From positions 1 to 5,157 of the forward strand of contig DWYO01000090.1 in assembly GCA_019118725.1 (NCBI GenBank): a DNA stretch of 5,157 nucleotides, in the 5' to 3' direction. Numbering within the stretch: position 1 is the stretch's first letter; the number at the start of each line of letters is the position of its first letter. Position numbers and translations under genes: made by a program. Source of the stretch: Candidatus Parabacteroides intestinavium (GTDB lineage Bacteria; Bacteroidota; Bacteroidia; Bacteroidales; Tannerellaceae). Under the pieces are notes generated by a model that had not been told where the DNA came from, made no database searches, and saw only the letters and a program-made list of their open reading frames with translations. Shown one piece after another: positions 1-5,157 of the stretch.

Positions 1-188
1 GATCGGAGACCCATTCTGTGTTATTTGAATCAATTCGTCAAATTTTTCTCCTTTGATATAAGCGGATTTTACCTAGTTTACAGTTTTTTTTCAAATAGGA
101 TGTTCTTCAACGAAAATCTACATTCCGATGGCGTGTCAAAATATAAAATTGCATGCAGATACAGATACTGTTTCATGGCACAAACTTT

Positions 189-218
189 TCGTCTAACGGC
201 TGTTAGACGATTTTTTTT
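189..218 (+). terminator. Rho-independent terminator (plus strand)
   Basis: A perfect 9-bp stem (189-197 with 202-210) closes a GGCT tetraloop and is followed at once by eight consecutive T residues (211-218). This is the classic intrinsic terminator layout in the plus direction. On the minus strand the run of A precedes the stem and no U tract follows it, so it should not act for korB. It therefore marks the end of a plus-strand transcript that begins to the left, either outside the window or within the first 188 nt. Confidence 0.88.
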
Positions 219-300
219 GTCCGAGCTTTTATTTATAGATAGCACCTTCGTTTCTTTTCGTCGGGGGGATAGATAGAAAGACAAGGGATCAAGTGTTCTT

Positions 301-351
301 ATTAAAACAAGAAAATTCTTGTAAATCTTTGAAGGATTTACAAGAATTTTC
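301..351 (-). terminator. Probable terminator of the korAB transcript
   Basis: A perfect 17-bp inverted repeat (311-327 with 335-351) with a 7-nt loop starts 47 nt past the korB stop codon. Read on the minus strand it is followed by a T-rich stretch (positions 310 to 301, seven of ten T, the longest run four), whereas the plus-strand side is followed by AAAGCGAGG, so the polarity fits the end of korB. The stem is unusually AT-rich, with only four G/C pairs, and the U tract is interrupted. It is therefore less canonical than the neighbouring plus-strand terminator. Confidence 0.65.
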
Positions 352-398
352 AAAGCGAGGAGTTTTTATTTCTCTGTTATTTTTAGAGAGATTATCTC

Positions 399-1415
399 TT
401 ATTTAATCTCCCACGTTTCGCAACTTCTGAGATATTCGTCCAAGGTACGGCAAGGCATCTTTTCTTGAACCTCTTTGATTTGCTCGTGGACAGCTTCATC
501 GTAGGTCGGACCTTCCACATCACGGATAATACCTAAAGCTACCGGCATATCACCGCTCATCATGGCAAGCATCATGTGTAAGGTATTGTCCTTGCAATGC
601 GCGTCATGTACCAATACATCATCTAATGTATAGCCGTCTTGACCGATAGTGACAGATTTTAGTTTTAAGCCATCCAAAACAATTCCTTTGTCTTGATTTT
701 TTCCGTAAATCATCTTTTCGCCATGGCGCAGGAAGATGGTACGGTCAGCCCGGAATTCTTTATCCGTAATCTGTTTATGGATGCCGTTGTTGAAGATGAC
801 GCAATTGACCAATACTTCTGTTACGGAAGCACCTTTGTGACGTGCCGAAGCCGCGAGAATTTCAGTCGTATTCTTCAAATCTACATCGATGGCGCGTGCG
901 AAGAAATTGCCACGTGCTCCCAATGCCAGTTCTGCCGGGATAAAAGGATCTTCTACTGTACCATAAGGCGAACTCTTAGAGATAAATCCACGGTCTGAGG
1001 TGGGAGAGTATTGTCCTTTGGTCAGTCCATAAATCTTATTATTAAATAGGACGATATTCAAATCGACATTCCTACGAACTGCGTGGATAAAATGGTTCCC
1101 TCCGATAGCCAGGCAATCGCCATCTCCTGTAATCAACCACACGCTCAGATCCGGACGTGCTGTTTTTACTCCGGTGGCAATAGCGGCTCCACGACCGTGA
1201 ATCGTATGGAATCCATAACTATTCATATAATAAGGAAGGCGTGAAGAGCAGCCGATACCTGAGATAACCGCCATGTTATGCGGTGCGACACCTACTTCTG
1301 CCATTGCCTTGTGTAAACAATTCAATACGGCATGGTCTCCGCATCCCGGACACCAACGTACATATTGATCGCTTTTATAATCTTTCGGTTCATATTTTAT
1401 TTCTTCTGTTGCCAT
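399..1415 (-). CDS. korB: 2-oxoacid (2-oxoglutarate) ferredoxin oxidoreductase, beta subunit
   Basis: This is the cytosolic ThDP-binding and Fe-S-binding beta subunit of a 2-oxoacid:ferredoxin oxidoreductase. With KorA it catalyses the CoA-dependent, reversible conversion of a 2-oxoacid to acyl-CoA, CO2 and reduced ferredoxin. The 338-residue protein shows WCPGCGDH at 21-28 (Cys22, Cys25), GIGCSSR at 53-59 (Cys56) and a later Cys205, which together probably ligate the single [4Fe-4S] cluster. GDGD at 97-100 followed by NNKIYGLTKGQ at 125-135 is the ThDP/Mg site with its substrate-side loop. A C-terminal region from about 230 onward is typical of the longer KorB forms. The ATG lies 3 nt past the korA stop and has its own Shine-Dalgarno sequence within korA. 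2-Oxoglutarate is the likeliest substrate by family and context, but a branched-chain or other 2-oxoacid cannot be excluded from sequence. Confidence 0.94.
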   Translation of the reverse strand: MATEEIKYEPKDYKSDQYVRWCPGCGDHAVLNCLHKAMAEVGVAPHNMAVISGIGCSSRLPYYMNSYGFHTIHGRGAAIATGVKTARPDLSVWLITGDGDCLAIGGNHFIHAVRRNVDLNIVLFNNKIYGLTKGQYSPTSDRGFISKSSPYGTVEDPFIPAELALGARGNFFARAIDVDLKNTTEILAASARHKGASVTEVLVNCVIFNNGIHKQITDKEFRADRTIFLRHGEKMIYGKNQDKGIVLDGLKLKSVTIGQDGYTLDDVLVHDAHCKDNTLHMMLAMMSGDMPVALGIIRDVEGPTYDEAVHEQIKEVQEKMPCRTLDEYLRSCETWEIK

Positions 1416-1418
1416 CTC

Positions 1419-3275
1419 TTATGCCTCCAATATTTTAGTAAATTCTTCTACCAAACGTGATACGATAAAGGGTTGTCCTTTGATCCTATCGAACTTATAC
1501 GGATTAAAGTCGTCTACTTTACTTCTCAGATAGTTGGCGAACTGTCCGTTATTTTGTTCAGCAACTACAACCTTTTTATACCGTTTCAGTACTTCTGCAG
1601 TATTTTTAGGCAACGGATTGATGAATTTGAAGTGAGCTAAAGCTACTTTCAAACCTTTTTCGTGCATTTTTTCCATGGCCTCATACAGGTGCCCGTAAGT
1701 GCCGCCCCAACCTACAATCAGCAAGTCGGCATCGTCCACATTGCCTATAACCTCTACATCCGGGATGAAGTCTGCAATTTTGTCGATTTTAGCTTGTCGG
1801 GTCCGTACCATCTTTTGGTGGTTCAACGGATCTGTCGATATGGCACTCGTGTCAAAGTCTTTTTCCAGTCCGCCTAAGCGGTGGGCAAATCCTTCTGTTC
1901 CTGGAATGGCCCAATAGCGTACATGAGTGTCTTTATCACGCCGATAAGGCTTCCAGGGTTTATCTCCTTGATAATATGTTACATAATTGGGCTTAATATC
2001 CGGATAGGTCGACAGGTCGGGCAAACGCCAGGCTGAAGAACCATTAGCCAGGAACGCGTCCGTAAGCAGAATTACTGGAGTCATGTGTTCTATGGCCAGC
2101 TTGCCAGCCCAAAACGCTGCGTCAAAACAATCGGTTGGTGTAGCTGCAGCTAAAACAACTGCCGGGCATTCACCATTTCGTCCATACAAAGCCTGCATTA
2201 AGTCGGTCTGTTCTGACTTAGTCGGCATCCCTGTAGAAGGGCCGCCGCGCTGAACATCAATGACAACCAAAGGTAATTCCGCGATGACCGCTAAACCGAT
2301 AGCTTCACTCTTTAATGCTAATCCCGGACCGGAAGTGGAGGTCGCGGCCAGGCAGCCTGCAAAGCTGGCTCCGATAGCTGTACATACACCGGCAATCTCA
2401 TCTTCAGCCTGAACTGTAATGACTCCCAAATCTTTTCGCTTGGAAAGTTCGTGCAAGATGTCAGTAGCCGGAGTAATCGGATAGCTTCCTAAGAACAAAC
2501 GCAACCCTGCCTTTTCGGCTGCCGCTATCAACCCGTAGGAAGTAGCCTTGTTCCCATTTACGTCCATGTAAAGACCCGGTTGGGCTTTCTTGCTCTCAAT
2601 GCGGTAAGTGGAAACCGAAGCATGTATGTTGTGTCCGTAATTGTACCCGTCTGTCAATGCCTTGATATTAGCCTGAGCGATTACCGGTTTCTTGGAAAAT
2701 TTGGTTTGGAGCATGTGCATGGCCTCATCCAAGGGGCGCTCGAACAACCAGCAAACCAGACCTAAAGCAAACATGTTCTTACAGCGCAGTGCCGACTTGT
2801 TGTCCAACCCGAAATCGGCTAATCCGTCCTTTACCATAGTAGAGATGGGGGCAGCGACGACTTGTACTTGTGTCAATCCCAATTCCTGGAACGGGTCATC
2901 GGTAATGTAGAGCGCTTTTTCCAGATCACTCTTCTTGAAAGAGTCCGTATCGATCAGGACAATGGCGTTCGGTTTCAAATTCTTTACATTTACTTTCAAT
3001 GCAGCCGGATTCATGGCAACTAGAACATCTGCTTTGTCGCCCGGCGTAAAGATTTTTTTCGAGCCTAAATGAACTTGAAACCCGGAAACTCCGCTCAATG
3101 TGCCCTGCGGAGCTCTCACTTCTGCCGGATAATCCGGAAAGGTAGAAATCTCATTTCCGAAAATGGCCGACAGGTTCGAAAAGATAGTCCCCGTAAGCTG
3201 CATTCCATCACCGGAATCGCCGGAAAAACGGATAACTACCTGTTCTAATGTTGTTACTTTTGTTTGTTCCGTCAT
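1419..3275 (-). CDS. korA: 2-oxoacid (2-oxoglutarate) ferredoxin oxidoreductase, fused gamma-alpha subunit
   Basis: This is the partner of KorB, a 618-residue protein in which the gamma domain precedes the alpha domains. Residues about 12-220 form the gamma domain, opening with the hallmark GDSGDGMQLTG at 19-29 and continuing with FPDYPAEVRAP at 46-56. The pyrimidine-binding domain runs from about 245 to 440, with YPITPATDIL at 265-274, QAEDEIAG at 289-296, TSGPGLALKSEA at 314-325 and QRGGPSTGMPTKSEQTD at 342-358. A transketolase C-terminal-like domain follows at about 515-610. The order gamma then alpha is that of the two-subunit KorAB enzymes known from Actinobacteria and Bacteroidota. No separate ferredoxin-like delta subunit is encoded nearby, so electrons probably pass from the KorB cluster directly to soluble ferredoxin. 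The chosen ATG lies 22 nt past the ald stop and gives a normal N-terminus just ahead of the first beta strand; no Shine-Dalgarno sequence is visible. Confidence 0.94.
   Translation of the reverse strand: MTEQTKVTTLEQVVIRFSGDSGDGMQLTGTIFSNLSAIFGNEISTFPDYPAEVRAPQGTLSGVSGFQVHLGSKKIFTPGDKADVLVAMNPAALKVNVKNLKPNAIVLIDTDSFKKSDLEKALYITDDPFQELGLTQVQVVAAPISTMVKDGLADFGLDNKSALRCKNMFALGLVCWLFERPLDEAMHMLQTKFSKKPVIAQANIKALTDGYNYGHNIHASVSTYRIESKKAQPGLYMDVNGNKATSYGLIAAAEKAGLRLFLGSYPITPATDILHELSKRKDLGVITVQAEDEIAGVCTAIGASFAGCLAATSTSGPGLALKSEAIGLAVIAELPLVVIDVQRGGPSTGMPTKSEQTDLMQALYGRNGECPAVVLAAATPTDCFDAAFWAGKLAIEHMTPVILLTDAFLANGSSAWRLPDLSTYPDIKPNYVTYYQGDKPWKPYRRDKDTHVRYWAIPGTEGFAHRLGGLEKDFDTSAISTDPLNHQKMVRTRQAKIDKIADFIPDVEVIGNVDDADLLIVGWGGTYGHLYEAMEKMHEKGLKVALAHFKFINPLPKNTAEVLKRYKKVVVAEQNNGQFANYLRSKVDDFNPYKFDRIKGQPFIVSRLVEEFTKILEA
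1424..1428 (-). promoter_or_regulatory. Shine-Dalgarno site for korB inside the korA 3' end
   Basis: The minus strand reads GGAGG here, 8 nt before the korB ATG, and it lies within the last Leu-Glu-Ala codons of korA. The korA stop and korB start are only 3 nt apart, so the layout predicts coupled translation and balanced subunit production. It is the only strong Shine-Dalgarno sequence among the four genes; the leaders of aroK, ald and korA are A/T-rich and lack one, as is common in Bacteroidota. Confidence 0.75.
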
Positions 3276-3297
3276 GATATGATAAATTTTGACAATT

Positions 3298-4512
3298 CTA
3301 AAAAGCCGCTAAATAAATATCTATATTATTCGACCGTATATTAAAACGGCCCGAAATATAATCATTTACTGGCTTTCCGCAATATAAATAGACGCCTTTT
3401 TTTACGCCTTGATTGATTTTGACCAGATTTTGTATATTTCCGAAACTTTCCAGCTCTGAAAGAACAGGGATCAGCAGATTACTGAATGCCATGGAGGTGG
3501 TCCGTGCCACATAATTGCTGATAAAGGGTTTGCAGAAATGCAGAACACCGTGTTGTTCAAATATTTCCGGGTCTGAGGATGAAAGGCAGCAGGTCGTTTC
3601 GAAGCAACCGCCCTGATTCATGCGCAGGTCGATGATCAACGCCCCTTTCTTCATGGTTTCAACCAATCCTTCAGCAATCACAAAGCGGTGTTCCGGATTG
3701 TCTATATGTAATGCTCCAATGACTACATCGGTTCGCTGGAACACGTTCCGCAGTACATTCGGATGCAGATTGGAGGTAAAGATTGATGGCCCCAATGTGC
3801 GTTGTATCTGGCGTAGGCGGTAGATATTATTGTCGAATACTTTGACTGAAGCACCTAAAGCCAATGCGGCCCGTGCAGCATTGGTCCCCGCGTTTCCGGC
3901 TCCGATAATGACCACTTCTGTTGGCGAAACACCGGCTACGCCTCCTAATAAAATACCTTTTCCTCCATGATTATTACTTAGCAGGTCTGAGGCGATGCTG
4001 ATTGAGGCGTAGCCTTCTATCTCTGCCATTGCACTCATGATAGGCTGATCGTGCAAGTCTTCGTCTTGTAGATAATCATAGGAGATTGCCGTAATCCGTT
4101 TGTTAATGAGTAGGTGATAGCTTTCACTTTTCAGCAGATGAAACGGAACGAAAGATAATAATGTGCTTTTCGGGCGCATCAGAGCGACTTCTTCCGGTAG
4201 AGGGGGAAGGATTTTAAGTATCAGATCTGCCTGATAGACTTCTGCCGGTGTTTCTACAATTTCCGCTCCGGCTTCTGAATAATGGTTGTCTGAATAATTG
4301 ATCCCTAGCCCGGCCCCGCTTTCCAATAGGATGTGGAAACCATAACTGGTCAGTTGTTCGACAGCTTCTGGGGTTAATGCCAAACGTCGTTCGCCCCGGA
4401 TTCGCTCTTTGGGTATACCTAAGACCAGGTGATTGCCTATTTTCCCGATCCCTTGCAACAGTTCTTGTGGAACATAGAAACCTTGATGCTGATTATTTAA
4501 TAAGTGATCCAT
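3298..4512 (-). CDS. ald: Alanine dehydrogenase/PntA-family NAD(P)-dependent dehydrogenase (Bacteroidota type)
   Basis: This 404-residue protein has the AlaDH/PntA N-terminal and NAD-binding domains. Canonical Ald interconverts L-alanine with pyruvate and ammonium using NAD(H). Visible family features are GIPKE...ERRLALTP at 32-48 (Arg43 matches the substrate-binding Arg), Lys100 in LILKILPP, the Rossmann motif GAGNAG at 204-209 with the ribose-binding acid Asp227 in VFDNN, and QGGCFE at 300-305. Two canonical positions differ. The catalytic Asp just before QGGCFE is Asn299 (codon AAT). The region of the catalytic His reads FVPFHL (121-126), where an ungapped comparison puts Phe124 in the His column with His125 beside it. 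The usual NMP/NIP segment is also changed (KPFIS, 328-332). The roughly 28-residue N-terminal extension matches my memory of Bacteroidota homologues and supports the start chosen. The gene lies 22 nt upstream of korA, so it is probably in the same operon. The family is certain; alanine dehydrogenase activity is not. Confidence 0.8.
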   Translation of the reverse strand: MDHLLNNQHQGFYVPQELLQGIGKIGNHLVLGIPKERIRGERRLALTPEAVEQLTSYGFHILLESGAGLGINYSDNHYSEAGAEIVETPAEVYQADLILKILPPLPEEVALMRPKSTLLSFVPFHLLKSESYHLLINKRITAISYDYLQDEDLHDQPIMSAMAEIEGYASISIASDLLSNNHGGKGILLGGVAGVSPTEVVIIGAGNAGTNAARAALALGASVKVFDNNIYRLRQIQRTLGPSIFTSNLHPNVLRNVFQRTDVVIGALHIDNPEHRFVIAEGLVETMKKGALIIDLRMNQGGCFETTCCLSSSDPEIFEQHGVLHFCKPFISNYVARTTSMAFSNLLIPVLSELESFGNIQNLVKINQGVKKGVYLYCGKPVNDYISGRFNIRSNNIDIYLAAF

Positions 4513-4514
4513 AC

Positions 4515-4538
4515 GTTTTTAGTTTTTGAGTTTGTAGT
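4515..4538 (-). repeat. AT-rich leader repeat, copy before ald
   Basis: This 24-nt A-rich element (minus-strand sense) ends 2 nt before the ald ATG. It resembles the 25-nt element at 5133-5157, which ends 9 nt before the aroK ATG. The two align with 21 of 24 identities and one single-base gap, and all three mismatches are transitions. Both copies have the same orientation relative to the gene that follows. The element may be a dispersed intergenic repeat or an A-rich translation-enhancing leader. Confidence 0.5.
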
Positions 4539-4603
4539 TTATAAGTTTTTGTTGTGCTTCGACCTGAAAACTAAAAACTCATAAACCAAATTAACTTACA
4601 AAC
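4530..4603. repeat. Imperfect inverted repeat spanning the aroK-ald spacer
   Basis: Arms 4537-4550 and 4573-4586 are complementary at 13 of 14 positions. In the minus-strand RNA the remaining pair is a G-U wobble, giving a continuous 14-bp helix around a 22-nt loop. An outer 7-bp pairing (4530-4536 with 4597-4603) extends it across a 10-nt bulge on one side and takes in part of the aroK stop codon. No U tract follows on either strand, so it is not a standard intrinsic terminator. It could attenuate or process a shared aroK-ald transcript, or be the remnant of an intergenic repeat. Confidence 0.5.
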
Positions 4604-4620
4604 TTAATAGATTTTCCAAA
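4587..4620 (-). promoter_or_regulatory. Weak Bacteroidales-type promoter candidate for ald-korAB
   Basis: On the minus strand a TTTG (4620-4617) is followed 22 nt later by TTAATTTG (4594-4587). The Bacteroides promoter consensus is TTTG near -33 and TAnnTTTG near -7, so the second box has one mismatch, at a usually conserved A, and the spacing is slightly long. Transcription would start around 4580 and give a leader of roughly 65 nt before ald. In AT-rich DNA such a match can easily be chance. Confidence 0.2.
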
Positions 4621-5123
4621 TTGGTAGTGATAGATTGTACATCTGCTTCCGTCATCATCTGTTCGGCATCATAAATGATTTTAGCCTTCTCGTAGAAAGG
4701 AGTGCGCGCGTTCAGGTTCTCTTGAATGAAGCTTTTCAACTCTTCCCCGGAGCGGTTCTTTAATACGGGACGTGTCTGCTTGCAGGATTCCAGACGGCTG
4801 GCCAGTTCTTTGACCGAAACCTTTAGGTAAATGGTCGTTCCGGCTGTATTCATAAAGTCTATGTTGTCGAAAAAACAAGGTGTTCCACCTCCGGTGGATA
4901 CCAATACATCTTCAAATTCAGCTACTTCATGCAATATCCGTTTTTCGATATCTCGAAATGCCTCCTCGCCACGTTCTGCAAATAATTGCCGGATAGAGCG
5001 GTGAAAGCGTCCTTCAATATATAAATCCAAATCAATGAACGAAAGATTCATTTCTTTGGCTAATTTCCTGCCTACCGTTGTTTTTCCGGCTCCCATATAT
5101 CCTATCAGAAAAATCCGTTTCAT
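4596..5123 (-). CDS. aroK: Shikimate kinase
   Basis: This cytosolic enzyme phosphorylates shikimate to shikimate 3-phosphate with ATP, the fifth step of the chorismate pathway. At 175 residues it has the normal length. It shows the Walker A loop GYMGAGKT at 8-15, the DLD motif at 31-33 with the shikimate- and Mg-contacting Asp33, Arg57 in EEAFRDIE, and the substrate-binding GGG at 78-80. The LID arginine is Arg118 in TRPVL, and Arg140 lies in the NARTPFY segment. No key residue is missing. The ATG places the first beta strand (RIFLIG) directly at the N-terminus as usual, and no Shine-Dalgarno sequence is visible in the A-rich leader. Only 34 nt upstream lie in the window, so its promoter or upstream operon partner is not visible. 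An 83-nt spacer separates it from ald. The symbol aroK rather than aroL is conventional. Confidence 0.95.
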   Translation of the reverse strand: MKRIFLIGYMGAGKTTVGRKLAKEMNLSFIDLDLYIEGRFHRSIRQLFAERGEEAFRDIEKRILHEVAEFEDVLVSTGGGTPCFFDNIDFMNTAGTTIYLKVSVKELASRLESCKQTRPVLKNRSGEELKSFIQENLNARTPFYEKAKIIYDAEQMMTEADVQSITTNLENLLSL

Positions 5124-5132
5124 AAGTATTTA

Positions 5133-5157
5133 GTTCTTTAATTTTTGAGCCTGTAGT
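5133..5157 (-). repeat. AT-rich leader repeat, copy before aroK (runs to window edge)
   Basis: This 25-nt element is the partner of the one at 4515-4538, and it reaches the last base of the window, so its full length is unknown. It ends 9 nt before the aroK ATG. Relative to the ald copy it has one extra base and three transition differences. It may hide a promoter or simply be a dispersed intergenic sequence. Confidence 0.45.

Larger units (their letters stand above)
1..398. other. Non-coding stretch at a convergent gene end
   Basis: No convincing gene lies here. The stretch is AT-rich and holds two hairpins of opposite polarity (189-218 and 301-351), listed separately. The plus-strand terminator implies a plus-strand gene or small RNA entering from the left, but its reading frame cannot be settled. 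Frame 2 closes at 26-28 and frame 3 at 54-56, so either could be the last codons of a truncated gene. Frame 1 stays open to 276 but runs straight through the terminator and gives a low-complexity, Phe-rich product, so it is probably not coding. The segment from about 57 to 188 is left unexplained. It could be a 3' untranslated region or part of a small RNA. Confidence 0.6.

Noticed and set aside
23..47. Small stem-loop (23-28 with 38-43) followed by T residues
   Set aside because: The stem has only 6 bp of mostly A/T pairs with a 9-nt loop, too weak to call a terminator.
52..80. Promoter-like TTTG followed by TAGTTTAC on the plus strand
   Set aside because: The second box misses the TTTG core and the spacing is short compared with the Bacteroides consensus; likely chance in AT-rich DNA.
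1..276. Open plus-strand frame of about 92 codons at the left edge
   Set aside because: It runs through the plus-strand terminator at 189-218, has no good start codon or ribosome site, and gives a Phe-rich, low-complexity product with no recognisable family.
78..353. 91-codon minus-strand frame downstream of korB
   Set aside because: Its start codon lies at the base of the 17-bp hairpin, it crosses both hairpins, and its composition looks like translated AT-rich spacer.
371..400. Short TCTCT/AGAGA inverted repeats just after the korB stop
   Set aside because: The pairings are 5 bp, mutually exclusive and have no T tract; the 17-bp hairpin further along is the better terminator candidate.
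693..998. 101-codon plus-strand frame opposite korB
   Set aside because: It lies wholly inside korB on the other strand, where the korB motifs are intact; it is a shadow of that gene.
4681..4878. 65-codon minus-strand frame within aroK
   Set aside because: It is another frame of aroK, whose full set of active-site motifs is present; there is no sign of a frameshift.

Overview
The window looks like chromosomal core-metabolism DNA from an anaerobic member of the Bacteroidota, most likely order Bacteroidales; the genus cannot be fixed from the sequence alone. Four observations support this. The 2-oxoacid:ferredoxin oxidoreductase is of the type with a gamma domain fused to the alpha subunit. 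The Ald-family protein has the N-terminal extension and C-terminal tail I recall from Bacteroidota homologues. Three of the four genes have A-rich leaders without a Shine-Dalgarno sequence. The base composition is moderate, with AT-rich spacers.

All four confident genes lie on the minus strand and read from right to left: aroK (shikimate kinase), an alanine dehydrogenase-family gene, korA and korB (2-oxoacid, probably 2-oxoglutarate, ferredoxin oxidoreductase). The gaps are 83 nt (aroK to ald), 22 nt (ald to korA) and 3 nt (korA to korB). korA and korB are almost certainly co-transcribed and translationally coupled, and ald probably belongs with them. Whether aroK shares the transcript is open, because the 83-nt spacer carries an imperfect inverted repeat and a weak promoter-like match.

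The left 398 nt hold no convincing gene. They contain two oppositely oriented hairpins: a textbook intrinsic terminator on the plus strand, which must serve something entering from the left, and a 17-bp perfect hairpin just past korB that probably ends the minus-strand operon. This is a convergent gene end.

Functionally, KorAB links the 2-oxoacid pool to ferredoxin. In anaerobic Bacteroidales this is the known route from succinyl-CoA to 2-oxoglutarate, and so to glutamate. The Ald-like enzyme would connect pyruvate/alanine, ammonium and NAD(H), and AroK supplies the aromatic pathway. I see no mobile element, CRISPR array, RNA gene or defence system, and no clearly new system. The points most worth a second look are the altered catalytic positions of the Ald-like protein and a repeated AT-rich leader in front of both aroK and ald.
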